Shown here: positions 35,899 through 44,568 of the stretch, piece after piece | How the letters are laid out: every line of letters starts with the position of its first letter | Position numbering within the stretch: the stretch's first letter is position 1 | NCBI GenBank assembly: GCA_010014665.1 | Contig: RZYF01000003.1 | Coordinates: 1 to 49,132 of the forward strand | DNA from: Candidatus Saccharimonadota bacterium | Lineage (GTDB): Bacteria > Patescibacteriota > Saccharimonadia > Saccharimonadales > Saccharimonadaceae | DNA length: 49,132 nt | Direction of reading: 5' to 3' | Program-made: the position numbers and the translations under genes | Notes under the pieces: model-generated | The model's input: only the letters and a program-made list of their open reading frames with translations | What the model was told of the DNA's origin: nothing | The model's database searches: none

Positions 35899-37096
35899 TC
35901 TAGGAACAGTTTTTGAATTTGAAGTAATACGAACCCTAAAAAAGAAGACTTTTTGGATTACAGCCCTATCATTTCCACTTATTATGTTCGCAGTATTCGG
36001 CATAATCCTACTATCAAACCAAGCCACAGAAGATGCAGTCAAAGACATGGAGAAACAACAATTCACAGCTTTTACTCTAGATGAATCTGGACTTATCGAT
36101 TCCAACCTAATTGCTGCGATGGATATTAAGTCGGTTGAATCCAGAGCGTTAGGTATTTCTGCCGTAGAACAAGGCAAAATAGATGCCTTTTTCTACTATC
36201 CAAAAGATTTATCTAAAGGAATAGAGATATATGGCAAGGATGTCGGTATATTCCAAAATGGGCGCTATGATACCGTAGCCAGGATAATATTAGATGAATC
36301 AGTCGGTCGTACAATCGACTCCAATACTAAAACGGCAATCAGTGGCAATACTAATGCTAAGTTTACGATTTATAAAGACGGCCAAATATATGACCCGATT
36401 AAGCAAATGATCGCTCCGGGATTATTTCTTGTTCTTTTCTACTTTCTAATCGCTATGTTTGGTAACCAAGCGGTAACAAGCACTACAGAAGAGAAAGAAA
36501 ATCGCGTTATTGAGATGCTATTGACTACAGTTCAGGCTCGCACTGTGATTATTGGAAAAATTTTCGCACTCGTCGTATTAGCAATTCTACAAGCGATCCT
36601 GTTTATAGCTCCAGTCGCAATTGGCTATGCGTTTCTTCATAACCAGCTTGCGCTACCCTCGTTAGATTTAAGTTCTATACCTTTTGACTGGGCTCGTATT
36701 AGTATGGCTACGCTAATTTTTAGCGCTAGTTTCATGTTATTTATTGGTCTTCTGGTAGCTATAGGAGCGGCCACCCCAACTGCAAAAGAAGCTAGTAGTT
36801 TTATTGGAATTGTAATGATTTTAATTTTTGGACCTCTTTATGCAGCAAGTTTATTTATTAGCTCACCCGAACAGCCTATAGTTCAGTTTATGAGCTACTT
36901 CCCACTTACCGCACCAATACCACTTTTACTTAGAAACGCCGCCGGAACCATATCTATTCCTGAAGTCATGATAGCCCTTGCTATCCTGTCATTCACAGCC
37001 GTCATTGTAATACGAATCGCCGTGCGTATATTTCGTTTTGGTGCGCTGGAGTATAGCCGAAAACTTAGCTTCCGCGAAATACTTAGCCGCAGATAA
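35891..37096 (+). CDS. ABC-2 type exporter permease (NatB-like)
   Basis: I chose the ATG at 35891, 9 nt after a GGAGG site. It gives MHNLGTVFEFEVIRTLKKKTFW, the normal amphipathic N-terminus of NatB/YhaP permeases, and 401 residues. A first span (about 22-45) is followed by a large extracellular domain of about 140 residues, then about five to six more spans including SSFIGIVMILIFGP. The conserved TSTTEEKENRVIEMLLTTV segment before the membrane block is typical of the family. It works with the ATPase encoded just upstream. Confidence 0.92.
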   Translation: MHNLGTVFEFEVIRTLKKKTFWITALSFPLIMFAVFGIILLSNQATEDAVKDMEKQQFTAFTLDESGLIDSNLIAAMDIKSVESRALGISAVEQGKIDAFFYYPKDLSKGIEIYGKDVGIFQNGRYDTVARIILDESVGRTIDSNTKTAISGNTNAKFTIYKDGQIYDPIKQMIAPGLFLVLFYFLIAMFGNQAVTSTTEEKENRVIEMLLTTVQARTVIIGKIFALVVLAILQAILFIAPVAIGYAFLHNQLALPSLDLSSIPFDWARISMATLIFSASFMLFIGLLVAIGAATPTAKEASSFIGIVMILIFGPLYAASLFISSPEQPIVQFMSYFPLTAPIPLLLRNAAGTISIPEVMIALAILSFTAVIVIRIAVRIFRFGALEYSRKLSFREILSRR

Positions 37097-37173
37097 TCAC
37101 ATATAGCAAAGAATAGCCTTTTTAGTTAAATGATATTAAATTATAAATAAATTTTCACTAACCAAACGTTAAT

Positions 37174-37626
37174 CTAGTGTACAAGTTGAATAGTGTAAGT
37201 CACTTGGCCTTTTGGTGTTTCTATAGTTACTTTGTCGCCAGCTTTTTTACCCATCAAGGCTGCACCAATCGGTGATTCATCGCTTATCTTGCCTTCTAAT
37301 GGATCGGCTTCCACCGAACCCACAACCTGATAAGTCACACTTGTACCATTTTCTAACTCAACAGTGCTACCTACGTGCACATTACCGCCTTTTTTTGGAT
37401 GGATCAGTTCAAAATTCTGCAATATATCTTCAATCTCAACAACACGACTCTCGACAATTCCCTGTTCTTCACGAGCAGCATCGTACTCAGCATTTTCGCT
37501 CAAATCACCATAGTCACGTGCGGCAGCAATTTTTTCGGCAATCTCACTACGCTGCTCTTTTAGTTCAACGAGTTCATTTTCTAGCTCTGCTTTACCCTGA
37601 GCTGTAATCTGGTATTTTTTTTTCAT
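37174..37626 (-). CDS. greA: Transcription elongation factor GreA
   Basis: The 150-residue protein has the N-terminal coiled coil with the acidic tip (DYGDLSENAEYDAAREEQ, where Asp and Glu coordinate the catalytic Mg in backtracked RNA polymerase) and the C-terminal FKBP-like domain ending ESPIGAALMGKKAGDKVTIETPKG. It rescues stalled polymerase by stimulating transcript cleavage. A GAAGGAGAAA ribosome site precedes the ATG. The gap to rplU (37627-37848) holds no convincing gene. Confidence 0.97.
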   Translation of the reverse strand: MKKKYQITAQGKAELENELVELKEQRSEIAEKIAAARDYGDLSENAEYDAAREEQGIVESRVVEIEDILQNFELIHPKKGGNVHVGSTVELENGTSVTYQVVGSVEADPLEGKISDESPIGAALMGKKAGDKVTIETPKGQVTYTIQLVH

Positions 37627-37848
37627 ATTAGTTTCTCCTTCTATCTGACAAATAATAAGCGCGCTCTATTTCAGCGACGCGTGGTAGTAAATAGTCTAAA
37701 TTTAATTATGCGAATCCTACCCAAACCTGCATATTGTAGATATCAGTCTAGCAGTAGAATAATCTTCAGTCAAGTCGATTATTTCAGTGGCCAAACCTAG
37801 AACGAGTCCCGCCATGTTAAGGCAAATCTCATCTGAAAAATTTAATTT
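37627..37848. other. Gap between greA and rplU without a clear gene
   Basis: A 222-bp gap. The minus strand has a 32-codon frame (MAGLVLGLATEIIDL...) with no good ribosome site and no promoter. It could be a tiny gene or a decayed fragment. No tRNA, hairpin terminator or repeat is seen. Confidence 0.3.
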
Positions 37849-38157
37849 TTAATTACCAATTTTAGCTATTTCGATTCGACTATAAGCTTGTCGATGACCA
37901 TTTTCTTTATGTACGCGTTTTTTACTCTTATAGCGAATTACGCGAATTTTTTTACCCTTAAAAAGTGGCTCAATAACATTGGCTTTGACTTTCACGTCCT
38001 TGACGAACGGCGTACCAACTATTGTCTTGCCATCGTCTATCGTGAGCAGTGCGTCAAGTTCGAGCTCTTTTGTGCCTTCCGGGAGGAGGTCCACCAGGAG
38101 GGTCTCTTTTTCAGTGACGATGTATTGTTTGCCACCGACCTTTATGACTGCTTTCAT
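37849..38157 (-). CDS. rplU: 50S ribosomal protein bL21
   Basis: The 102-residue protein begins MKAVIKVGGKQYIVTEKETLLVDLLPEG and ends with the VIRYKSKKRVHKENGHRQAYSRIEIAKI segment typical of bL21, which binds 23S domain I. A TATAAT at 38192-38197 and an AAGGAATA site precede it. rpmA (bL27), the usual downstream neighbour, is absent here; greA follows after a 222-bp gap. Confidence 0.95.
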   Translation of the reverse strand: MKAVIKVGGKQYIVTEKETLLVDLLPEGTKELELDALLTIDDGKTIVGTPFVKDVKVKANVIEPLFKGKKIRVIRYKSKKRVHKENGHRQAYSRIEIAKIGN

Positions 38158-38191
38158 AGTTATTCCTTATAATTTAATAGTTCAATCAGCC

Positions 38192-38197
38192 ATTATA
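38192..38197 (-). promoter_or_regulatory. Extended -10 promoter of rplU
   Basis: TGTTATAAT on the minus strand, 34 bp before the ATG, leaving a leader with an AAGGAATA site. The -35 is weak. Confidence 0.5.
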
Positions 38198-38236
38198 ACA
38201 GATATCACCCTAATCTGTAAACATATATTTAACTAT

Positions 38237-38491
38237 CTATGCTCTGTCATTGAGCCATACCCATTCCGGGTCGCTACGTATATCACTTTCAACTGACTTC
38301 CAATATTCTTCAAGTTCGTTTGGATCAGGATGCTCCGTTAGTTGCCAATCATCGTCCTTTTCTGTGACGTCATCAACAATAGCATTTATAAGCTCGTCAT
38401 CTTCGTCTTGGACTGGCGAAAATACAAGTGGCGCAGACTGGAAATGGATTTCAGGCAGTTTTATATTAATTTTTGGTTTTATTTCTAACAT
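38237..38491 (-). CDS. Small acidic protein of unknown function
   Basis: The 84-residue protein is strongly acidic in the middle (DEDDELINAIVDDVTEKDDD) and Trp-rich near the end (WQL, YWKS, EWVWL). It has no membrane span and no Cys. Its reality is supported by an excellent promoter on the same strand: TTGACA, a 17-bp spacer and TAATAT ending 6 bp before the ATG (leaderless). The overlapping plus-strand frame is Ser-rich and low-complexity with no such signals. Function and family are unknown. Confidence 0.8.
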   Translation of the reverse strand: MLEIKPKINIKLPEIHFQSAPLVFSPVQDEDDELINAIVDDVTEKDDDWQLTEHPDPNELEEYWKSVESDIRSDPEWVWLNDRA

Positions 38492-38497
38492 ACGTAT

Positions 38498-38526
38498 ATA
38501 TTAGCATAAGCTTGATATATTGTCAA
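38498..38526 (-). promoter_or_regulatory. Strong promoter of the small acidic gene (leaderless)
   Basis: Minus strand TTGACA (38521-38526), 17-bp spacer, TAATAT (38498-38503), 6 bp, ATG. The -35 hexamer overlaps the TGA stop of the rhodanese frame upstream. Confidence 0.75.
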
Positions 38527-38792
38527 TATTTTGCTAATAGTTGTCTGGTTCTACCTTCGTTAATACCGTTGGTAATATTAGTAAAACCGTACTGACCAAG
38601 GATTATGCCACAAGTATTCGAGCGCTGTCCACTCAAGCAGTAAAGTATTATTGGCGTATCCTTTGAAGCACTTGTTAAAATTTTAGGTAGGATTCCGCTA
38701 GCAAATTCTGCGCCAGAAATATTTATTGCTCCGTCAACATGGCTTCTGGCGTATTCATACGGTTCACGAGTGTCAATTATTAGCTATTTAAT
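38523..38792 (-). pseudogene. Rhodanese-like domain protein with a broken or non-standard start
   Basis: An open minus-strand frame of 86 residues ending at TGA (38523-38525) contains a full rhodanese fold: LIIDTREPYEYARSHVDGAINIS, the catalytic-loop Cys in LYCLSGQRSN, and GFTNITNGINE at the end. No standard start codon exists. Upstream, a GAGAGG site (38800-38805) is followed at normal spacing by ATT AAA TAG. That looks like an original start (now ATT) and a third codon turned into a stop. It lies 34 bp after ileS on the same strand. It is either a recently broken gene or one using a very unusual start further in, such as ATA or ATT. Confidence 0.65.
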
Positions 38793-38826
38793 ATAAAATC
38801 CTCTCTATCTCAGCGGTTGACTCTCG

Positions 38827-41691
38827 TCACTGATTACTGAGTTTTAATGTAATCGATAACTTCATATTTTCTATCGTCACCATTTCGCTATACCCGTCTT
38901 TCACACTCCCGAATTTCGTAACAAGAGTTTCATCCTTGATTATAACTAAGAAATCATCTATCGATTGCTGTAGCTCTTTATCTTCTGTGGCCAGATTTAG
39001 TTCGATACGATCGTCAATATTTAAGCCTGCATCTTTACGAGCATTCTGAACGTAGCGAATAACTTCACGTATCAAGCCTTCGCGTTTTAGCTCTGGAGTA
39101 ACAGATTCATCAATCGAGACCTCATTGCCAACCTTAACTGATTTTACATTCAATTCATCAAGTAGAATTTGTTTCCAATCAAAGGCGTTACCTAGTTTAG
39201 GTAGAGTTACACTGTTTAGTGGCTGGCGCACTTTCAAACCAGCTATAGCACGTAAACTAAGGCCTTGATTAACATAATTACGCACCTCGTCCATCTCGTT
39301 CATTACAAGCAGATTAATATTTCCAGCTGGCAACCAATCTTTTAGATGAACGGACTCTTTATCGCCCGTTAAATTATCGTGGAGCTCCTCTGCAAGAAAC
39401 GGTGTAAACGGCGCAAGTAAGTAAGATAGGCGCACTAGCACGTAATGCAATGTTCTATAAGCATCATTTTTATCGTCGTCGTCTTCACTTTTCCAGAAGC
39501 GACGGCGACTGCGACGAACATACCAGTTACTAGCATCGTCAATAAATGGTAATATCGGACGAAGCGCGCCATTTAAATCATAGGCTTCGGTTCGTTCTTC
39601 GACCTCCTTAACTAACATATGTAACCGCGAAACTACCCAAACATCGAGTGGGTTAGAAAGTTTATCAAGCGGGTCAACGAGCTTTCCACTATATTCCCAG
39701 CCATCAACTTCGGCATACATCGTAAAGAAATCGTACATATTCCATACCATCGACAATTTACGTGCCACATTCCCCACATCCTTGTCAGCCAGTGCAAAGT
39801 TCTCACCGTTAGTCAGCGGGCTTGAAAGCATTAGAAAACGGAAACTATCAGCACTAAACTTGTCCATCAGCTCTATTGGATCAGTGTAGTTTTTGAGTTT
39901 CTTGCTCATCTTTTTGCCATCGGCAGCATTAATAAAACCGGTACAAATAAGGTTTTTCCACGGCGCTTTACCGAATAGACCGACATTGACCGCTATAAGG
40001 CTATAAAACCAACCGCGGGTCTGATCGATAGCCTCAACGATAAAGTCTGCTGGATACATATCTTCAAACTTTTCCCTGTTCTCGAACGGATAATGAAATT
40101 GCGCAAACGGCATCGAGCCACTTTCGAACCAGCAATCCAGCACCTTGCCGATATGCTTCATCGTCACACCCTCGAACTCAAAAGTAACGTCCATGACCTG
40201 AGGCAAATGATAATCATCAAGTCGCCTACCAGTTAATTCTTCAAATTCATCATAACCACCGATAACTTTAACGACAGTAGTGCCGTCGTTTTTTTCACCT
40301 TTCCAAACAGGAATCGGTGTTGCCCAATAGCGATCCCGGCTTAGATTCCAGTCTGGTGCTTGTTCAATAATATTGTTGAAACGTCCAGTACGAAGATTAT
40401 CTGGTGTCCAACTAGTCTCAGCATTGGCTTCCAGCATCTCTTTTTTCTGACTCTGAATGTCCATAAACCAGCTCGGATGTGCCCGATACATCAACTTCGT
40501 GCCACAACGATGACAGTGCGGGTACTCATGACGAATGTACTCAATCTTGAGTGCCCTGCCTTCTTCAACGAGTGTCTTGGCAATTTCTTTATTTACTTCC
40601 CAGATATTTTGACCAATCCAACGACCTTCGGTATAGTTTCCGTCTGCATCAACGATAGAAAGTACCTCTATGTTGTTAGTTTTACATAGTTCGTAATCCT
40701 CTTCTCCATACGCCGGCGCTTCATGAACTAAACCAGTTCCATCTTCGAACGTAACAAAATCAGCGTGAAGTACTCTGTGCGCATTCGGGCCACGATTTTC
40801 GAACAATGGTTCATAACGTAAGCCGACCAGATCTTTACCTTTAACTTTTCCGACAATTACGTATTCGAGTGTTTGGTGTTTTTCGTTCTGCATTACTCGT
40901 GAAACTGCCTCACTTGCCACGTAAAACTTTTTCCCATCATATTCAACTAACGAATATTCGATACCTTGGTTAACTGCAACCGCCAAGTTTGCCGGTAATG
41001 TCCAAGGTGTGGTGGTCCAGGCTAACATATACTCTTCGCGGTCTTCTAGTTTAAAATACACAAAAACACTTGGGTCGGTGTCGGTCTGATAGCTATTCTC
41101 CATAGCTACTTCTGATTTCGAAATCGGTGTGGCATCTTTAGTGCAATATATTAGGACTTTTTCACCTTCGTAGATTTTGCCATCTTCGTATAGTTTTTTA
41201 AATGCCCACCAAACACTCTCCATATAAGGAGCGTCCATAGTTTTATAAGCACCCTCAAACTCTACCCAGCGGCCAATACGCTCAATCGTGTCTTCCCACT
41301 CGGTACCGGTCTTGACCATACTTGAACGGCATTCCCGTACATAATCAGCTATGCTAATTTTTGTTCCGATATCTTTTTTTGATTCAATACCAAGCTGCTT
41401 GTTCACGTAAACTTCAGCTGGCAGCCCATGACAATCCCAACCCCATGTTCGCTCAACACGCTGACCTTTCATGGTGTGAAATCGTCCCATAACATCTTTT
41501 ACTGTACTCACGAGCAAATGACCATGATGTGGCGTACCAGTTAAAAACGGCGGACCATCATAAAATACCCACCGATCATCTTCTGAACGTTGTTCAATAG
41601 ATTGATTAAATGTGTTTTCTTTTTCCCAACGTTTCGCCCAATCTTTTTCATATTCTAATGCCCTACGTCTTGTTCCTGATTTAAACTTCAT
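38827..41691 (-). CDS. ileS: Isoleucyl-tRNA synthetase, eukaryote-like type
   Basis: The 954-residue class I synthetase has the HIGH motif as HHGH at residues 55-58 in FLTGTPHHGHLL, the editing (CP1) domain with the TTPWTLPANLA entry, WFMDIQ and the DQTRGWFYSL segment. The KMSKS motif appears as KMSKK in DGKKMSKKLKNY. The GPPFLTGTPHHGH wording and absence of the C-terminal zinc Cys cluster place it with the eukaryotic/archaeal-like IleRS2 group that tends to resist mupirocin. It overlaps the IMPase gene by 4 nt and is therefore under the T-box at 42520-42710. Confidence 0.95.
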   Translation of the reverse strand: MKFKSGTRRRALEYEKDWAKRWEKENTFNQSIEQRSEDDRWVFYDGPPFLTGTPHHGHLLVSTVKDVMGRFHTMKGQRVERTWGWDCHGLPAEVYVNKQLGIESKKDIGTKISIADYVRECRSSMVKTGTEWEDTIERIGRWVEFEGAYKTMDAPYMESVWWAFKKLYEDGKIYEGEKVLIYCTKDATPISKSEVAMENSYQTDTDPSVFVYFKLEDREEYMLAWTTTPWTLPANLAVAVNQGIEYSLVEYDGKKFYVASEAVSRVMQNEKHQTLEYVIVGKVKGKDLVGLRYEPLFENRGPNAHRVLHADFVTFEDGTGLVHEAPAYGEEDYELCKTNNIEVLSIVDADGNYTEGRWIGQNIWEVNKEIAKTLVEEGRALKIEYIRHEYPHCHRCGTKLMYRAHPSWFMDIQSQKKEMLEANAETSWTPDNLRTGRFNNIIEQAPDWNLSRDRYWATPIPVWKGEKNDGTTVVKVIGGYDEFEELTGRRLDDYHLPQVMDVTFEFEGVTMKHIGKVLDCWFESGSMPFAQFHYPFENREKFEDMYPADFIVEAIDQTRGWFYSLIAVNVGLFGKAPWKNLICTGFINAADGKKMSKKLKNYTDPIELMDKFSADSFRFLMLSSPLTNGENFALADKDVGNVARKLSMVWNMYDFFTMYAEVDGWEYSGKLVDPLDKLSNPLDVWVVSRLHMLVKEVEERTEAYDLNGALRPILPFIDDASNWYVRRSRRRFWKSEDDDDKNDAYRTLHYVLVRLSYLLAPFTPFLAEELHDNLTGDKESVHLKDWLPAGNINLLVMNEMDEVRNYVNQGLSLRAIAGLKVRQPLNSVTLPKLGNAFDWKQILLDELNVKSVKVGNEVSIDESVTPELKREGLIREVIRYVQNARKDAGLNIDDRIELNLATEDKELQQSIDDFLVIIKDETLVTKFGSVKDGYSEMVTIENMKLSITLKLSNQ

Positions 41692-42512
41692 AGTCTTTTC
41701 TCCTCCCTTAGAACCATTAAACGTTCAACAATTTCATTATGTACTATACCGTTACTCAAAATAGCCCCCTCTATAGGCCGGTCATAACGCTGTTCTTTAC
41801 CGAAGATATCTGTCACCTTACCACCGGCTTCTTCGATAATAACTTTAGCAGCTGCCACGTCTACATTTTTACCTTCTGTCCCAGGAAATAAGCTAGCAAC
41901 AAATTCACCTTTAGCAACAAGCGCACAGGCGTGAGCTATACTACCAATCGTTAGGACATACATACCGGTATCAAGTGCTAGTTGATGAATTACAGGAACT
42001 GGGTCATAGCCCGCCCCTACCCACCAGTCAGCGTTAAAACGAGCTTTTGGTTCGAGGCCTAAGTTGTTGACGTGAATTTGTTTACCGTTCATAAAAGCAC
42101 CGCCCCCAACCATTGATTCATATAACTTATTACCATGAAAATCATATATAACACCTACTTCAGGTACACCGTTACGTGTTAAAGCTAGAGAAAAAACCGA
42201 TACCATTAGCCCCATAATAAACGGGTTTGTTCCATCGATCGGATCACATACCCAGACATATTCGGAATCTCGGTTATAAGATTCTTCCTCACCATACACA
42301 CCGTGATCAGGAAAGCGTTGTTTAACTCTTTCGATAACCCACCTGTTGATTTTTTCATCTGCTTCTGTAACAACTTCGACCGCATCATTTGTTGGCTTCT
42401 TGTAGTGATTTTTTATGTTTTTTTTGTAATAATATTCGCGCATAATTTCTCCAGCCTCATACGCAACAACTTTTGCAAATTCTAGATAATCCTTATTTTG
42501 TTGTTCTATCAT
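41688..42512 (-). CDS. Inositol monophosphatase family phosphatase
   Basis: The 274-residue protein has the metal-binding motifs of the family: GEEESY (first Glu), DPIDGTNPF (the DPIDGT motif) and a late VDVAAAKVIIEEAGG (WDxAAxxxI-like, with Val replacing Trp). Members dephosphorylate inositol phosphates, PAP or similar small phosphates in the cytoplasm. The ileS start overlaps its stop, and the T-box leader lies directly upstream with a GGAG site 8 nt from ATG. A metabolic phosphatase under a tRNA(Ile) sensor is an odd pairing. The substrate is unknown. Confidence 0.9.
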   Translation of the reverse strand: MIEQQNKDYLEFAKVVAYEAGEIMREYYYKKNIKNHYKKPTNDAVEVVTEADEKINRWVIERVKQRFPDHGVYGEEESYNRDSEYVWVCDPIDGTNPFIMGLMVSVFSLALTRNGVPEVGVIYDFHGNKLYESMVGGGAFMNGKQIHVNNLGLEPKARFNADWWVGAGYDPVPVIHQLALDTGMYVLTIGSIAHACALVAKGEFVASLFPGTEGKNVDVAAAKVIIEEAGGKVTDIFGKEQRYDRPIEGAILSNGIVHNEIVERLMVLREEKRL

Positions 42513-42519
42513 AATTATT

Positions 42520-42700
42520 TCTCCAAATTAAAATCCTTTCTTCCACTAGAACCGCTTTTTTGCGGTGGTACCATCTAGTTTCCGAAAGGATTGATCCTTT
42601 ACAGCGCTTAATTGTTCGGTCTATCGTGCCGATTCCGACGAGGTCTAGTAGGGTTTACCGTTCTTCTCGTAGCTCGTGGTTGATAGCCACTCTCTATGTT
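42520..42700 (-). promoter_or_regulatory. T-box riboswitch (tRNA-Ile type, short Stem I) ahead of IMPase-ileS
   Basis: Minus-strand leader, read 5' to 3'. A small Stem I (42670-42696) has a TAG/CTA base and a GTGG/CCAC hairpin (42676-42690) whose 7-nt loop CTATCAA holds the Ile codon ATC (42682-42684). A middle dyad follows (CGGT...ACCG around 42625-42660). A perfect Stem III-like hairpin AAAGGA/TCCTTT lies at 42585-42600. Then comes the T-box: an ACTAGA/TCTAGT helix, the 7-nt bulge TGGTACC and an ACCGC/GCGGT helix (42545-42579). The bulge TGGT fits the ACCA end of tRNA(Ile). No classic terminator follows. A 9-nt match between 42584-42592 and 42532-42540 (AATCCTTTC/GAAAGGATT) could form the alternative state near the ribosome site. 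Confidence 0.85.
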
Positions 42701-42742
42701 TTTACAAATAACACAATCGCTCACTTAATATTACGACAATAC

Positions 42743-43330
42743 TTACTGTTTTGCAAAATGTTGCACGACAATAATCTGTTTGCTCGAACCGTTAAACTCG
42801 AAAGCCTTGCGCGCACATAACCCCTCGGCAGTATAATCACCCAAAATGTTCTCTTTGTGCTCTTCACTAACCATCCAGCCCGCTACCACAGCGGTTGGAT
42901 CAGTAAAACCATAAGCTAGGTTTTCACCTGACTTAGAATATTGGACACCGGCTCGCTGAAAAAAGACCCAAGGCTCATCCCCGTCAGGAGTATTATGAGA
43001 CCAGTAATTTCGCTTCACCATGTCGTCAGCTTTTAAACAGGCGGATTCGGCAAGTTTGACACTATATTCCAAAAAAGGTTTTCCAACTTTTTCACGCTGA
43101 GAATTGATTAGTTTATGCAATTGGACAATATCTATATTCTTTTCGAACAAATCATCAGTAGACGAACTATGGTCACTAGAAAATTCACTTAGCGCCTGAG
43201 CATAAGTAGCTTCAATCTTCTTCTCTTTGTCAGATATCATTATCGACTGAAAAATAGTTATACCGAGCAATACGAATACAGCCGGTGCAAGTATTATCGA
43301 TAGTATTTTAGTGTTTATTGAGAAACGCAT
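42743..43330 (-). CDS. Secreted CAP-domain protein (SCP/YkwD-like)
   Basis: The 195-residue protein has an N-terminal membrane segment (about residues 8-30) and a CAP domain: LINSQREKVGKPFLEYSVKLAESACLKADDM, the YWSHNTPDG segment with a conserved His, GENLAYGF with the conserved Glu, and VAGWMVSEEHKENIL with the second His. YkwD-like CAP proteins are extracellular and of uncertain activity. It probably sits on or outside the membrane. It follows the LysM-domain gene by 9 nt, so the two are likely co-expressed surface proteins. Confidence 0.9.
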   Translation of the reverse strand: MRFSINTKILSIILAPAVFVLLGITIFQSIMISDKEKKIEATYAQALSEFSSDHSSSTDDLFEKNIDIVQLHKLINSQREKVGKPFLEYSVKLAESACLKADDMVKRNYWSHNTPDGDEPWVFFQRAGVQYSKSGENLAYGFTDPTAVVAGWMVSEEHKENILGDYTAEGLCARKAFEFNGSSKQIIVVQHFAKQ

Positions 43331-43339
43331 ATTAACCTC

Positions 43340-44494
43340 CTAGTTTCGTTTAGGCACATAAATTAACTGACCTTCTTGTAAACTGTCCGAAGAGCTTATT
43401 TTGTTTAATGTAGATAATTTAGACACTGACACATCATACTTGCTAGCCAGAAGTTCCAAAGTATCCCCACTTACAACGGTGTATTTAGTCCAAGCGAGTC
43501 CCGGGTTCCCTAGAGAATTTTTAGCTTCATGGTTGGCCTTATATTTCTGTTGTCGTATCCAGACAAAGAAGCCAAATATAAGCGATATTCCAAATACTAA
43601 ACTTACCAGTGCCCAAGGGGATGGCCAAACAAAATATGTTATCTCCTGACTCGTATCGTATACTAGCTGACTCTTGTCATACGTGCCGTACACACCTGCT
43701 CTCTTGTCATAGGCTATCGAAGCTTTAGCTGAAAGAAAACCTCCCCAAAACGACTTCGTCCTATCATCAAGCATCAGACTAAGCTTTGAATCACCTATCA
43801 CAGTATATTTGCCGCCCTCCTCTTTAATAATATTACCGAATATATTTGAAGTAGTAATCTTAATATCTACATCGGCAGAAACATTACCATTGTTTTTTAT
43901 TTTTATATCAAATTTTGATGACTTTGCTGATTGAACCCTATTGAATGAATCTATTTTTACTGTACGATAAATATTACCGGGCACAATTATAGCTATGCGT
44001 ACAGCCTGCGGAGTTATAGCTTGTTTCAAATTTGAAATCTGATTTTCAGTAGCTACAGGCTGTATGACTATACACCCATTATATTCACCTGCATCAATTT
44101 TTTCCGGCATAGTTACATCGAAACCTATAGTAATATCACTTCGGGCAGGTAAAATGACTCGGCTTTTTTCTAACTCAACCCAGTCTCCGACCCCATCTCG
44201 TTCAACGTTCTGCTCCTCACAAGTATATGATCCAATGTTAGTTAAAGTACCATCGACAGGATAGATTTCCACCGTCTGTTCTTTATCTGAACTATTACTT
44301 AAAAATATCCTGTCAGTTTTTACTTCCCCAGGTTCTAAGGTATACAGAAAAATAGACTGACTTCTTGGGTTATCGGAAGAAAGATTAGCCGGCCTCCCCC
44401 CTACCATCGCTGAAGCATCCGCCAAAGGATTTATGGAAATACTCGCTATCCAGAGCGCAAGTAATAGTACCAATTTAACTCCTCTTCGATTCAC
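43340..44494 (-). CDS. DUF916-like surface protein with transmembrane span and C-terminal LysM
   Basis: The 384-residue protein starts at GTG (with a GGGAG site) and has a signal peptide. Two Ig-like beta domains follow (residues about 40-285), with FLYTLEPGEVKTDRIFLSN and the VTMPEKIDAGEYNGCIVIQP segment typical of DUF916/WxL-interacting proteins. A membrane span (about 289-313), a basic stop-transfer stretch RQQKYK and a C-terminal LysM (about 336-381; YTVVSGDTLELLASKYDVS) end it. By the positive-inside rule, the LysM would be cytoplasmic, away from peptidoglycan. It is read with the CAP gene. Confidence 0.82.
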   Translation of the reverse strand: MNRRGVKLVLLLALWIASISINPLADASAMVGGRPANLSSDNPRSQSIFLYTLEPGEVKTDRIFLSNSSDKEQTVEIYPVDGTLTNIGSYTCEEQNVERDGVGDWVELEKSRVILPARSDITIGFDVTMPEKIDAGEYNGCIVIQPVATENQISNLKQAITPQAVRIAIIVPGNIYRTVKIDSFNRVQSAKSSKFDIKIKNNGNVSADVDIKITTSNIFGNIIKEEGGKYTVIGDSKLSLMLDDRTKSFWGGFLSAKASIAYDKRAGVYGTYDKSQLVYDTSQEITYFVWPSPWALVSLVFGISLIFGFFVWIRQQKYKANHEAKNSLGNPGLAWTKYTVVSGDTLELLASKYDVSVSKLSTLNKISSSDSLQEGQLIYVPKRN

Positions 44495-44568
44495 TACTGC
44501 TCCCTAGTTTAGCCATATAGATTCTATATTCTATCGTACATGGATACACAAAAAACCACAAGCATATT

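Noticed and set aside
37697-37848. Possible 32- to 41-codon gene downstream of rplU
   Set aside because: The residues look protein-like, but there is no ribosome site or promoter. It is kept only as a note in the gap entry.
38250-38504. Plus-strand 84-codon frame opposite the small acidic gene
   Set aside because: It is Ser-rich and low in complexity, and the minus strand has a strong promoter leading to its ATG.
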